Below, piece by piece: positions 24,788 through 33,812 of a DNA stretch of 36,122 nucleotides. Every line of letters begins with the position of its first letter. Positions within the stretch are counted from its first letter, which is position 1. The notes beneath the pieces were generated by a model. The model made no database searches, was not told the origin of the DNA, and worked only from the letters and a program-made list of their open reading frames with translations. Source of the DNA: Sphingomonadales bacterium (GTDB lineage Bacteria; Pseudomonadota; Alphaproteobacteria; Sphingomonadales; Sphingomonadaceae); assembly GCA_013297725.1 (NCBI GenBank), contig JAAFIB010000024.1, positions 1 through 36,122 of the forward strand, in the 5' to 3' direction. The position numbers and the translations under genes are program-made.

Positions 24788-25960
24788 GTGGGTCGAACAT
24801 CAGAACAACTTGGCTTTATCAAGCGCCTAGGCCGCAGTGCGTCCGAATGGATTTCGCCGCCGGTTCCCGATCATATCCAAGGTGCATTGTATCAGGCGCA
24901 ATTTAACAGTGTGCGGCGGCAAGTGCCGATGCTGCTTTCGGTCGCGGCGCTGAACGTCATCATTATCATGGCCGTATGCGCACATGAAAATTTGCCGCCA
25001 AGCAGCTATTTTTGGATGGCGGGGCTTGTCGCCTATTGCTTTATCCGGATTTGCATGTGGATGCACAGGCTGAGTAAGCCCGTCGATGAAAAAGTCATTC
25101 CCCGCATTTTGAAGTTTAATGTCATCGCATCTTTGGTGATGATCACAATATTGGGACTGACGATCACATATACCTTCATCGCCGGAACATTTGAATCGAT
25201 GTTGCTAATCCCGATGTCCTTGGGCTTTGGAACAACATCGATTGCGCACTGCCTTTACACTCTGCGCCCGGCAGCGATTGGTACAACCGTCATGGGGTTG
25301 TTTCCCAGCTCAATTGCTATGATCATCGTTGGACCGTTTGAGGCGCAGATGCTGGGTCTTGCAATGGTCAGCGTTGGCGTTTTGATGATCCGGTTTGTTG
25401 CCGAACAGAATAATCAGCTGATATCCGGACTGTTGCTTGCTGAGGAAAATCAGCGACTGGCGTTGACCGATCCGCTAACCGGTCTGGCCAATCGGCGCGC
25501 GACGATAAAGGCGCTTGATGCCGAAGTTGCAGCAAACACTAACTTTGCTGTCGCTTTGATCGACCTTGACGGATTTAAGCAGGTTAATGACGCGCTTGGT
25601 CATCATGTTGGTGATTATCTGCTGTGTGAAACTGCGCGGCGACTTGAAGCCTCAATCCGCACCGGTGATGAAGTCGGCCGTCTGGGCGGTGACGAATTTA
25701 TCGCTGTATTCCGCAATGTTGCTGGCGAAGCGGATTGCGCCGCACGGGCCAACGCTTTGCTCGCTGGATTATGCAAACCTGTCGGTTTTGAAGGACATCG
25801 TTTGAACTTTGGCGCCAGCCTTGGTTTTGCCGTTCAAGGATTACACGGCGGGCAGGTCGAACAGCTTTTGCAAAGCGCCGACCGCGCGCTTTATGCAGCA
25901 AAACGAAGTTCAGATCGCGGCTTTGCAACGGGCAATCAAGCCGCACGCCGCGCCGCATAG
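24788..25960 (+). CDS. Diguanylate cyclase with N-terminal membrane sensor region
   Basis: 390 residues. Residues about 45-210 hold five to six hydrophobic segments, an uncharacterised membrane input region. The GGDEF domain covers about 225-380: DPLTGLANRRA, ALIDLDGFKQVNDALGHHVGD and the active GRLGGDEFIAVF. An RxxD inhibitory site (RTGD) lies five residues before GGDEF, so product feedback is expected. It makes cyclic di-GMP from two GTP. The start is taken as a GTG at 24788; no ATG lies near in frame. It is divergent from the permease with a 112-base gap. Confidence 0.92.
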   Translation: MGRTSEQLGFIKRLGRSASEWISPPVPDHIQGALYQAQFNSVRRQVPMLLSVAALNVIIIMAVCAHENLPPSSYFWMAGLVAYCFIRICMWMHRLSKPVDEKVIPRILKFNVIASLVMITILGLTITYTFIAGTFESMLLIPMSLGFGTTSIAHCLYTLRPAAIGTTVMGLFPSSIAMIIVGPFEAQMLGLAMVSVGVLMIRFVAEQNNQLISGLLLAEENQRLALTDPLTGLANRRATIKALDAEVAANTNFAVALIDLDGFKQVNDALGHHVGDYLLCETARRLEASIRTGDEVGRLGGDEFIAVFRNVAGEADCAARANALLAGLCKPVGFEGHRLNFGASLGFAVQGLHGGQVEQLLQSADRALYAAKRSSDRGFATGNQAARRAA

Positions 25961-25972
25961 AGTTTTTTTGGG

Positions 25973-26785
25973 TTAGTGCGCCAAAAACACAGGAACCTCA
26001 GTCTCCGCCAAAACATAGTGTGTCACTCCGCCAAATAACGCTTCACGCCAGCGGCTATGGCCATAAGCGCCCATCACTAAAAAATCGGCACCATATTGTG
26101 CCGCTGCTCCGACAAGTTGTTCCTCAACGGTATGTTCTGCTTTGGTGATCGCCTCGATGCGCACTTGCACGCCTTGCCGCGCCAGATAGTCGGCAGCATC
26201 GGTTTCCGGAAAAGCGTCTTTCTCGCTGCTGACCTGCGCCAATATAACGTCGTTGCATGCAGCAAGTAACGGCACTGCACAGCGCAAAGCAAAGGACGCC
26301 TCTGGTCCGCCGTCATAGGCAATCACCGCCCGGTTAAAGCCAAATCCTGTGTGGCCGGTTGGCACAGCAAGGATCGGCGTGCGGCAGGTCATAGCGATGT
26401 CGCCTGCCAAGCTCCGCCCCGGTTGGCTGGCCCCGCGCCGGTCGGGATCAAGCGACAGGATCGCAAGGTCCGATAGCCGGGAAGCCTCTGCCAATATCGC
26501 AACACGAGAGCTACCGTCGATGACCTGCCAGCTCCAGCTAACACCTTCATTATCGAGATCCGCCTCAATCTGCGACTTAAGCTTTGCCCGCGCCGATTCC
26601 GCCGCCTCAAATGCTTGAGCTACAAAATGCGCACCGCCAACCATGTCAAACGCGACAAAGTCTTGCGCCAATGCAGGCTGAACCAAAATCAGATGGCTGC
26701 TAAAGCGGCGTGCGATGTCGAGGGCGGTTTCCATGCGGCGGGTAAAGCCAGCATCATGGGCGACGTGCAATGTTAGCGTTTTCAT
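25973..26785 (-). CDS. Tandem universal stress protein (UspA family)
   Basis: 270 residues with two Usp domains. The first (MKTLTLHVAHDAGFTRRM onward) is degenerate. The second keeps the ATP-binding pattern in GAYGHSRWREALFGGVT (G-2x-G-9x-G-G-x-T), with the opening strand AVIAYDGGPEAS. The start is the ATG at 26785 behind GGAGTTGCC; earlier in-frame codons lie in the promoter region. A perfect FNR-type box lies 55 bases upstream, so induction at low oxygen is likely, as seen for many proteobacterial Usp genes. The function is stress survival; the exact role is unknown. Confidence 0.88.
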   Translation of the reverse strand: MKTLTLHVAHDAGFTRRMETALDIARRFSSHLILVQPALAQDFVAFDMVGGAHFVAQAFEAAESARAKLKSQIEADLDNEGVSWSWQVIDGSSRVAILAEASRLSDLAILSLDPDRRGASQPGRSLAGDIAMTCRTPILAVPTGHTGFGFNRAVIAYDGGPEASFALRCAVPLLAACNDVILAQVSSEKDAFPETDAADYLARQGVQVRIEAITKAEHTVEEQLVGAAAQYGADFLVMGAYGHSRWREALFGGVTHYVLAETEVPVFLAH

Positions 26786-26840
26786 CGGGCAACTCCTGTG
26801 GTGGATAGAAACCTTATGATACGATTCGACGGCCTCCTCA

Positions 26841-26854
26841 TTGATATGGATCAA
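26841..26854. promoter_or_regulatory. Perfect FNR/Anr/FixK-type box
   Basis: The site reads TTGAT, four bases, ATCAA, an exact match to the Fnr-family consensus. It is centred about 62 bases before the start codon of the usp gene and about 63 before that of the SMP-30 gene, in the divergent gap. Spacing fits activation of the usp gene under low oxygen; it could serve both genes. Confidence 0.7.
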
Positions 26855-26910
26855 AAAGGCTGTTCATCTTTTGCCACTGCTGCCAGCTTGGCAGCAATTA
26901 GGAGAGAGTG

Positions 26911-27843
26911 ATGGAACGATTCGAGACAATAACAGACGGCTTGCGCTTTCCCGAAGGACCAGTGGTGATGCCCGATGGCAGCATCATTCTGACCGAAATT
27001 GCGGACGGCAAGATAACCCGTGTTTTGGCTGATGGTTCAAAGCAGACTGTGGCCACAACTGGAGGCGGACCCAATGGCTTGGCGATTGGCCCTGACGGAA
27101 AGCTGTATTGCTGCAACAATGGCGGCTTTGAATATGTAGATTCGGGCAGTTATCTGGTTCCGCACGGCATCGCTGCGGATTATTCGGGCGGACGGATCGA
27201 ACGCATCAATATCGAAACAGGCGCAGTTGAGGTGCTGTATAAATCGGGCGATTTTGGCTGTGTGCTGCGCGGTCCCAACGACATTGTGTTCGACGAGCAT
27301 GGCGGGTTCTGGTTCACCGACCATGGCAAGCAAGATTTCAAAACGCGCTGCCACGACATTGTCGGCATATTCTATGGCAAAACCGATGGCAGCTTTTTGG
27401 AGGAAGTGATCTTCCCAAGCTATAACCCCAATGGCGTCGGCCTGTCGCCCGATGGCAAGACGCTGTATGCCGCTGAAACCTATACCTGCCGCTTAACCGC
27501 GTTCAACATTATTGCGCCTGGTAAAGTCGATGATGCCGCTGGTCCGGGTGGCCCCGGCATTCCGGTCTATCGCCCTGCAGGCTATAAATTCTTTGATAGT
27601 CTGGCGGTGGAGGCCAATGGCAATATCTGCGTCGCGACCATCGGCGAATGCGGGATCAGCGTTATTTCTCCTACCGGCGAGCTGGTCGAATTTATCGCGA
27701 CTGACGACATTTTCACGACTAACATTGCCTTTGGCGGGCCAGACATGATGGACGCCTATTTGACCTTGTCAGGCAGCGGACGGCTGGTCAAAACGCGCTG
27801 GAATAGGCCGGGGCTGAAATTACAATATCAGGAGATTGAATGA
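26911..27843 (+). CDS. SMP-30/gluconolactonase-type beta-propeller hydrolase
   Basis: 310 residues forming a six-bladed propeller of the SMP-30 family. Metal-site and blade motifs are FPEGPVVMPDGSI, GGGPNGLAIGPDGKLYC, GPNDIVFDEHGGFWFTDHG and NPNGVGLSPDGKTLYAAET. Family members hydrolyse sugar lactones or related esters, with the conserved Glu (FPEGP), Asn and Asp holding a divalent metal. The start is the ATG at 26911 behind GGAGAGAG; a GTG at 26908 is next to it. The DUF2855 gene overlaps its end by 4 bases. The substrate is not evident. Confidence 0.88.
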   Translation: MERFETITDGLRFPEGPVVMPDGSIILTEIADGKITRVLADGSKQTVATTGGGPNGLAIGPDGKLYCCNNGGFEYVDSGSYLVPHGIAADYSGGRIERINIETGAVEVLYKSGDFGCVLRGPNDIVFDEHGGFWFTDHGKQDFKTRCHDIVGIFYGKTDGSFLEEVIFPSYNPNGVGLSPDGKTLYAAETYTCRLTAFNIIAPGKVDDAAGPGGPGIPVYRPAGYKFFDSLAVEANGNICVATIGECGISVISPTGELVEFIATDDIFTTNIAFGGPDMMDAYLTLSGSGRLVKTRWNRPGLKLQYQEIE

Positions 27844-28940
27844 TGACAGCTTGGGCAATTGATATCGACCGCGATGATGTGACCAAAACCGAGGTTGTCA
27901 CAACGGACACTTCGGTGGGGCATGGCGAAATTCTGGTGCAGATCGACAGCTATGCGATGACCGCGAACAACGTGACCTATGCGGTCTTTGGTAAACCATC
28001 GGGTTTGTTCGGCAATGATCAGGGCTATTGGGATTTCTTTGCCGAACGCGGCGATCCCGGGCGGCTTCCGGTCTGGGGCTTTGCAACGGTTTTGGTCAGC
28101 GATGTTGAGGGTGTTGCACCGGGCGATAGTTTTTACGGCTATTACCCGATGGCAAGCCACGCGGTGCTCGTGCCGGGGAATATCACCCCCGGTGGCTTTG
28201 CCGATGTGACACCGCGCCGCACGACGTTGCCGCCGATCTATAACCAGTATCAACGGATCGAGGCGTTGGGCGATTACCGCGCCGAAGATCATGATTATTG
28301 GCCGGTGTTTCGTCCGTTATTCCTGACCGGCTGGTTAATCGCAGACCAATTTGAGGATGATGGCGATTACGGCGCCAAACAGGTGCTGATTGCCAGCGCA
28401 TCCAGCAAAACTGCGATTGGTCTGGGCTATTCGATGAAGCAACGGGAAGCTGGGCCGCAGACGATTGGTTTGACCAGTGCTGCCAATGCAGAGGCGCTGG
28501 CGGCGCTTGATATCTATGACCGCGTTGTGGCCTATGATGATATATCGACGCTGATTGATCCAGATGTTCCGTCGGCGCTCGTCGACATGGCGGGCAATAA
28601 CGCTGTTACGCGCGCAGTGCATTCGCATCTGGGCGAGAGCCTGAAATACTCAATGATCGTTGGTAAATCGCATTGGGATTCAGCGCCAGAAATGGACGCG
28701 ATGCCGGGGCCAGAACGCCAAGGTTTCTTCGCGCCCGGCCGTAGCCAGAAACGGTTGGCCGATTGGGGTGGTAAAGGTTTTGCAACACGGATGGCCTCAG
28801 CTTGGCTGGGCTTTATGGATGTTGCACCCGGGATTGCGGCAATAGACAAGCGTTCAGGCGCGGATGCGGCGCTTGATGCGTATCACGAGGTGCTGGGCGG
28901 CCGGGCCGATCCCAAGGTTGGAATTGTGATTACGCCTTGA
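27840..28940 (+). CDS. DUF2855 family protein
   Basis: 366 residues of the uncharacterised DUF2855 family. It has the look of a medium-chain dehydrogenase fold: an N-terminal part ILVQIDSYAMTANNVTYAVFG, a central PVWGFATVLVSDVEGV, and a nucleotide-binding-like strand and helix at KQVLIASASSKTAIGLGY. The glycine-rich Rossmann loop is replaced by ASASSKTA, so cofactor binding is uncertain. The start ATG at 27840 overlaps the SMP-30 stop as ATGA; a second ATG at 27843 is also possible. It overlaps the HAD gene by 4 bases. Function unknown. Confidence 0.85.
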   Translation: MMTAWAIDIDRDDVTKTEVVTTDTSVGHGEILVQIDSYAMTANNVTYAVFGKPSGLFGNDQGYWDFFAERGDPGRLPVWGFATVLVSDVEGVAPGDSFYGYYPMASHAVLVPGNITPGGFADVTPRRTTLPPIYNQYQRIEALGDYRAEDHDYWPVFRPLFLTGWLIADQFEDDGDYGAKQVLIASASSKTAIGLGYSMKQREAGPQTIGLTSAANAEALAALDIYDRVVAYDDISTLIDPDVPSALVDMAGNNAVTRAVHSHLGESLKYSMIVGKSHWDSAPEMDAMPGPERQGFFAPGRSQKRLADWGGKGFATRMASAWLGFMDVAPGIAAIDKRSGADAALDAYHEVLGGRADPKVGIVITP

Positions 28941-29584
28941 GCTATACACATGTGATTTTCGATTTCGGCGGAGTGATTACATCTTCGCCATTTGAAGCGT
29001 TCAACCGGATGGAGGCGGAGCGCGGTTTGCCGCATGATTTTGTCCGCCGCGTCAATTCGGCCAATCCCAATGATAATGCCTGGGCCAGATTTGAACGCGC
29101 AGAGATTGATGCGGCTGGCTTTGACGCAGCCTTCGCTGCCGAAGCTGAGGCGATGGGTCATATGCTGGACGGCGCATCGGTGATCGCGTGCCTATCGGGG
29201 GACATCCGGCCCTATATGGTGGCGGCACTAGATAGGTTAAAAGCCGCTGGTTTTGGCATTGGCTGCATCACCAATAATGTAAAGGCTGGCAGCGGCGCAG
29301 GCATGGCGGGCAGCGCGAATAAAGCCGCCAAAGTCGAGGCAATCATGGCCCGGTTTGATCATGTCATTGAAAGTTCGAAAGCGGGCGTTCGCAAACCCGA
29401 TCCGCGCATTTACCAGATGATGTGCGATATGTTTCGGGTCGAACCGTCGGCATGCATCTATCTTGATGATCTGGGCATAAACTGCAAACCCGCCGCCGCG
29501 CTTGGCATGCACGCGATCAAAGTGACAGGCGGCGAACAGGCGCTGGCCGATTTGGAAAGCGCGCTTGGCATACCGCTACGGTAA
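28937..29584 (+). CDS. HAD-superfamily (subfamily IA) hydrolase
   Basis: 215 residues. Motif I is VIFDFGGVITSSPFEAFN with the nucleophile Asp9. Motif II is in the IGCITNNVKAGSG stretch, motif III is the Lys in ESSKAGVRKPDPRIY, and motif IV is CIYLDDLGINCKPA. The cap resembles that of the soluble epoxide hydrolase N-terminal domain/acyl-CoA dehydrogenase 10 group. It is probably a phosphatase; the substrate is unknown. The start is a TTG at 28937 that overlaps the DUF2855 stop as TTGA. It is the last gene of the SMP-30/DUF2855/HAD operon. Confidence 0.87.
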   Translation: MSYTHVIFDFGGVITSSPFEAFNRMEAERGLPHDFVRRVNSANPNDNAWARFERAEIDAAGFDAAFAAEAEAMGHMLDGASVIACLSGDIRPYMVAALDRLKAAGFGIGCITNNVKAGSGAGMAGSANKAAKVEAIMARFDHVIESSKAGVRKPDPRIYQMMCDMFRVEPSACIYLDDLGINCKPAAALGMHAIKVTGGEQALADLESALGIPLR

Positions 29585-29660
29585 GCCCAATCTTGCGAGT
29601 AGCGTAAAGAGCGGCTAGGCGAAAACCTAGTTTCTCCCATAGTCCGAAAGGGCCGCCCAG

Positions 29661-30368
29661 ATGAAAAAACTCTATCCCGATGCCAAGGCTGCACTTGATG
29701 GCCTTTTGACAAACGACATGTTGATTGCCTCGGGCGGCTTTGGCCTGTGCGGTCTCCCCGACCGCCTGCTTGACGCCATCGTCGAAAGCGGCGTCACCGG
29801 GCTGACCTTTGCATCAAACAATGCGGGCATCGACAATGAAGGCATCGGCAAATTGTTGCGCACACGTCAGGTCAAAAAGATGATCTCGTCCTATGTTGGC
29901 GAGAATAAAGAGTTTGAGCGGCAATATCTGTCGGGCGAATTAGAGGTTGAGTTTTGCCCGCAAGGGACGCTGGCGGAACGGATGCGGGCGGGTGGTGCAG
30001 GCATTCCTGGGTTCTACACCAAAACCGGCGTTGGAACGTTGGTCGCCGAGGGTAAGGAGACTAAGGATTTTAATGGCGAGGAGTATATCCTCGAACGCGG
30101 GATCTTTGCCGACCTTGCCATTGTGAAGGCGTGGAAAGCGGATGAAAGCGGAAACGTTATTTTCCGCAAAACCGCGCGTAACTTTAACCAGCCAGCGGCA
30201 ACATGCGGCAAAATCTGCGTTGTAGAGGTGGAGGAAGTGGTGCCGGTCGGCAGCCTTGATCCCGACAGCATCCATCTGCCCGGTGTCTATGTGCAGCGCA
30301 TGATCATCGGCGCGCCATACGACAAGAAAATCGAGTTCCGCACAGTTCGGGAGCGGGACGCGGCGTGA
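29661..30368 (+). CDS. scoA: 3-oxoacid CoA-transferase subunit A
   Basis: A 235-residue alpha subunit of a succinyl-CoA:3-oxoacid CoA-transferase, cytoplasmic. Motifs are IASGGFGLCGLPDRLLDAI, SNNAGIDNEGIGKLL, SYVGENKEFERQYLSGELE and FNQPAATCGKICVVEVEE. It forms the enzyme with subunit B, encoded at 31276, and activates acetoacetate or similar acids for breakdown. Starts at ATG 29661. The lipoprotein gene begins on its stop codon, so the pair of subunits is split by an unrelated gene. Confidence 0.94.
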   Translation: MKKLYPDAKAALDGLLTNDMLIASGGFGLCGLPDRLLDAIVESGVTGLTFASNNAGIDNEGIGKLLRTRQVKKMISSYVGENKEFERQYLSGELEVEFCPQGTLAERMRAGGAGIPGFYTKTGVGTLVAEGKETKDFNGEEYILERGIFADLAIVKAWKADESGNVIFRKTARNFNQPAATCGKICVVEVEEVVPVGSLDPDSIHLPGVYVQRMIIGAPYDKKIEFRTVRERDAA

Positions 30369-31279
30369 TGCAACGCTGGCCTGCCTTGGGCCTGTTGCTG
30401 GGCGCTGCGTTGACGCTGCAAGGCTGTGTTGCGCTGGTTCTGCCCATCGCCGCAGCGGGGGTGATTGGCAAAAAAGAAGTCGACAAGGCGCGGGCGCGCA
30501 CGCGAGCGGCAGAGGCAGATTTTAAGGCCGCCTCGATCGACAAGACAGCTCCTCCGCAGGTTTTTGTCGGCGACGCGCCGCCAGAGCAGATTGCAACCGC
30601 GCTGCCTGTGCCGACAGAGACCGACAGCCCCGGCGCTATGACTGCGCTGGAGCGGCTGGCGGCATCCAACATTTCCAATGCGTATCTCCCCTTCGTCCGC
30701 CACGCGCTTGGTGAAGCGGCAAAACGTGGCAAAGGCAAAGCTGCACGTTCGGCGGTGTTGACGGAGAACGTGTCGCTGACGCAGCCGCAAACGATCAGCT
30801 GTGATGCAAAGCCGATGGCGGTGCTGATTGACCTTGATGTTGCCCCCGGCACGCCAGCGGAAATGGATGTTGAGCGGCAAAATGGCTTTGCAGCATTGCT
30901 AGAGACGTTGCGCGAATCCGGCATTCGGATTGCGTGGTTGGCGGAGACTGACGAAAGCCAGCTGAAACCGATCCTTGATCTATTGCGCGAAGGCGAAGAG
31001 CCGGTGCTGCGCGATACCGATATTATGCTGATCGGCCTGCCCGGTAGTTACCGCAAACAAGAACGCCGCTGGTCGCTTGCGGCAAGCCATTGCGTCGTTG
31101 CCATCGCTGGCGATCGCAAAAGCGATTTTGACGAACTGTTCGATTATTTGCGCGACCAAAGCTATGCCATCCGGCTGGAGACCTTCACCGGTCGCGGCTG
31201 GTTTGAACTGCCCCATCCCATCGCCGCAATTGATAGCGAGCGGCTTGAAATTACTTCCGACAAGAAAGCATCCGAATGA
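30368..31279 (+). CDS. Lipoprotein with degenerate acid-phosphatase-like HAD domain
   Basis: 303 residues. A signal peptide ends in a lipobox (LTLQGC near residue 20), so it is lipid-anchored in the envelope. A charged helical stretch follows (about 33-60). Residues from about 150 look like a class C (P4-type) acid phosphatase HAD fold. [11 protein letters not shown] aligns with the DLDET motif but lacks the second acid pair, and [18 protein letters not shown] matches motif IV (GDxxxDF). Activity is therefore doubtful. The ATG at 30368 overlaps the scoA stop as TGATG; a GTG at 30365 would overlap it more. It is followed by scoB with a 4-base overlap. Its placement between CoA-transferase subunits is unexplained. 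Confidence 0.8.
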   Translation: MQRWPALGLLLGAALTLQGCVALVLPIAAAGVIGKKEVDKARARTRAAEADFKAASIDKTAPPQVFVGDAPPEQIATALPVPTETDSPGAMTALERLAASNISNAYLPFVRHALGEAAKRGKGKAARSAVLTENVSLTQPQTISCDAKPMAVLIDLDVAPGTPAEMDVERQNGFAALLETLRESGIRIAWLAETDESQLKPILDLLREGEEPVLRDTDIMLIGLPGSYRKQERRWSLAASHCVVAIAGDRKSDFDELFDYLRDQSYAIRLETFTGRGWFELPHPIAAIDSERLEITSDKKASE

Positions 31280-31929
31280 CCGACACCATCACCAAAGGCT
31301 GGAGCCGCGATCAAATGGCGGCGCGTGCGGCGCAGGAATTGCGCGACGGCTATTACGTCAACCTTGGCATCGGCATCCCGACCTTAGTTGCCAACCATAT
31401 TCCGGCGGGCGTCGAGGTTACGTTGCAGTCTGAAAACGGCATGCTCGGCATCGGCCCGTTTCCGTTTGCGGGTGAAGAAGATCCCGACCTGATCAATGCA
31501 GGCAAGCAAACGATCAGCGAGCTGCCGCAATCCGCCTATTTCGACAGCGCGGCCAGCTTTGCAATGATCCGCGGCGGGCATATCGACTTGACCGTGCTGG
31601 GCGCGATGGAGGTTGCCGAAAATGGCGACATCGCCAATTGGATGATCCCCGGCAAAATGATCAAAGGCATGGGCGGCGCGATGGATCTGGTCGCGGGCGT
31701 CAAAAAGATTATCGTGGTGATGGAGCATAACGCCAAGGACGGCAGCCCCAAATTCATCCCGGCCTGCACGCTGCCGCTGACCGGCAAGAATGTGGTCGAT
31801 ATGATCATCACTGACCTAGCCGTATTCCACCGCCCCGACCACGCATCACCGTTTAGGCTGATCGAGATGGCCCCGGGCGTGACGGCGGAGGAAGTCGCGG
31901 CGAAGACAACTGCGAATTACGTGAACTGA
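31276..31929 (+). CDS. scoB: 3-oxoacid CoA-transferase subunit B
   Basis: A 217-residue beta subunit carrying the catalytic Glu in [14 protein letters not shown], which forms the CoA thioester intermediate. Also seen are [38 protein letters not shown] and [18 protein letters not shown]. Normal length. The start ATG at 31276 overlaps the lipoprotein stop by 4 bases. The DUF523 gene follows 5 bases downstream, so all of 29661-32408 may be one transcript. Confidence 0.95.
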   Translation: MTDTITKGWSRDQMAARAAQELRDGYYVNLGIGIPTLVANHIPAGVEVTLQSENGMLGIGPFPFAGEEDPDLINAGKQTISELPQSAYFDSAASFAMIRGGHIDLTVLGAMEVAENGDIANWMIPGKMIKGMGGAMDLVAGVKKIIVVMEHNAKDGSPKFIPACTLPLTGKNVVDMIITDLAVFHRPDHASPFRLIEMAPGVTAEEVAAKTTANYVN

Positions 31930-31934
31930 TTGGA

Positions 31935-32408
31935 ATGGAAAAAATTCTGATATCAGCGTGTCTTTTGGGCGAACCTGTTCGGTACGATGGTGCTGGTAAA
32001 CGCATCCAGGATCCCCGGTTAGATATCTGGCGATCCGAGGGCCGATTGGTTCCGATTTGTCCAGAGTTGGCAGGCGGGCTATCCGTTCCCAGACTACCTG
32101 CGGAACGACGGGAAACGACCATTGTCGATAAATCAGGAGCCGACGTTTTGGCCTCTTATGAAGCTGGCGCACAAACCGCTTTGAAACTTGCTCAGGCACA
32201 AAACTGCAGACTAGCGTTGTTGAAAGAGAACAGCCCGTCCTGCGGCAGTAGCAATATTTACGACGGCACTTTCACAGGCAGAACTATTGAGGGCGAAGGG
32301 CTGACGACCGAAATCTTGCGCGCCAATGGCATCGAAGTTTTCAGCGAAAATGAATGCGACGCACTTGATGCACGCCGGATTGAATTGGAAACAGCGCAAG
32401 GTGTCTGA
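31935..32408 (+). CDS. DUF523 protein (YbbK / TudS-type)
   Basis: 157 residues. The three conserved cysteines of DUF523 are present: ISACLLGEPVRYDG (Cys9), ICPELAGGLSVPR (Cys42) and SPSCGSSNIYDG. In thiouracil desulfurases of this family three such cysteines hold a [4Fe-4S] cluster that removes sulfur from thiouracil. Whether this member acts on thiouracil is not shown. Starts at ATG 31935, 5 bases after scoB. The protein ends at the usual length. Confidence 0.86.
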   Translation: MEKILISACLLGEPVRYDGAGKRIQDPRLDIWRSEGRLVPICPELAGGLSVPRLPAERRETTIVDKSGADVLASYEAGAQTALKLAQAQNCRLALLKENSPSCGSSNIYDGTFTGRTIEGEGLTTEILRANGIEVFSENECDALDARRIELETAQGV

Positions 32409-32467
32409 GGTTCCATCCAATGCAGGTTCAGCGGCGCTGATCGCTGGCGGCTGTTTTGCCATCGGCA

Positions 32468-32485
32468 CGGGCCGCGCGTGGCCCG
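32468..32485 (+). terminator. Short GC hairpin followed by T-run
   Basis: CGGGCC pairs perfectly with GGCCCG around a GCGCGT loop; CACTTTT follows. It lies about 60 bases after the DUF523 stop and before the serine hydrolase start, so it may end the CoA-transferase transcript. The T-run is only four bases, so the call is weak. Confidence 0.35.
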
Positions 32486-32513
32486 CACTTTTGGGGCGAG
32501 ACTAACCACAACA

Positions 32514-33812
32514 ATGCTCCGCATCTTAACAGCATTGATTGCCATTGTTGGTTTGGCGCTGGCTGGCTGGTTTGGCGTGCAACGCTATTTCGGCAACGAG
32601 ACGCTTCCCGCATTGCCCGCGGTTTTCAGCAAGGCCGATGACGGGCTGCCCGATACAGCGGCGGAGTGGCGCGGGCGCATTGATTACCGCCGCCTCGATT
32701 TGCAGCTGATCGAACTTAGCTTACGCCCCGAAATGGCGGGGCTGGCGGTCGCGGTGGTGGAGGATGGCGAAGTGCGTTTCGTCCGCACCTATGGTGTGGC
32801 GGATCGATCCACACGGGAACCGGTAACGCCGGACACTGTGTTCCGCTGGGCGTCTGTTTCCAAAACGGCCACCGGCATGCTGGCGGCAACGCTGGCAAGC
32901 GAAGGCACAGTCGATTTGTCGCGCCCTGTCGCCAGTTGGCAAACCTCGCTGCGCTTACCTCAAGGCGCAGAGGCCCGGCTGACGTTTGCGCAATTGCTAT
33001 CGCATCAAACTGGCCTGACCAAAAACGCGTATGACGAAAAGCTTGAGGCAGGCGATGACCCGGTTGCCATCCGGGGAAAGCTGTTCGCTGCGCCGCTGCA
33101 ATGCCCGCCGGGCACATGCCACACTTATCAAAATATCGCCTTTGATGCGGCGAGCGAAATACTCGGCGAGGCGGGGCAAAGGCCCTTTACCGATCAAATC
33201 AGTGAACGGTTCTTTCGCCCGCTGAGTATGGCCAGTGCGACCTATGGAATGGCAGGGCTGACCAGTGCAACGGAGTGGGCCAGACCGCATCACCAAATGA
33301 CAGTCCGCCCGCTAAAAGAGGCGTATTGGCGCGTCCCCGCCGCTGCTGGCATCAACAGCAACATCACCGATTTTGCCAAATGGATGCAGGCGATGATGGG
33401 GGAGCGCGCAGATGTGATGACACCAGCCGCGATCCAACTTGCCGAGACGCCATTGATCGCAACGCCGCGCATTTACAGCGGCGATCTGGCCAAGGCATTG
33501 TCGGGTGCAGGCTATGGCCTTGGTCTGCGTAGCTTTATCTATAACGGCCGCCGCTTGCTCGGCCATTCGGGTGCTGTGGCCGGATATCGCGCCACGATGA
33601 TCTTTGATCCTGTCACCAAGACCGGCGTGGTCGCCATGTGGAACGCCAATTGGGGCATCCCGTTTCGCATTCCGTTTGCCGTGTTGGATAGCTATCAACA
33701 ATTGCCCGATTGCGGCTGGCTTAATGTCGGTGCGCTGCCCATGCCAGATGAAGAACCAGACTTGCCAGCAGCGCCAGAAACTAAGGAGATTAGTCCATGC
33801 CTAACCCGTTAA
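32514..33812 (+). CDS. Serine hydrolase, class C beta-lactamase/esterase family
   Basis: 432 residues. An N-terminal hydrophobic anchor or signal (MLRILTALIAIVGLALAGWF) leads to a beta-lactamase fold. The catalytic SxxK is WASVSKTATG near residue 119, the YxN is TYQNIAFDA, and the third box is HSG in LLGHSGAVAGYRA. Members are penicillin-binding proteins, esterases or beta-lactamases; the activity cannot be set from sequence. There is a pair of Cys (CPPGTC) close to YxN. The start is the ATG at 32514, which begins the anchor; a GTG at 32478 adds 12 residues. It overlaps the GST gene by 16 bases. Confidence 0.88.
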   Translation: MLRILTALIAIVGLALAGWFGVQRYFGNETLPALPAVFSKADDGLPDTAAEWRGRIDYRRLDLQLIELSLRPEMAGLAVAVVEDGEVRFVRTYGVADRSTREPVTPDTVFRWASVSKTATGMLAATLASEGTVDLSRPVASWQTSLRLPQGAEARLTFAQLLSHQTGLTKNAYDEKLEAGDDPVAIRGKLFAAPLQCPPGTCHTYQNIAFDAASEILGEAGQRPFTDQISERFFRPLSMASATYGMAGLTSATEWARPHHQMTVRPLKEAYWRVPAAAGINSNITDFAKWMQAMMGERADVMTPAAIQLAETPLIATPRIYSGDLAKALSGAGYGLGLRSFIYNGRRLLGHSGAVAGYRATMIFDPVTKTGVVAMWNANWGIPFRIPFAVLDSYQQLPDCGWLNVGALPMPDEEPDLPAAPETKEISPCLTR

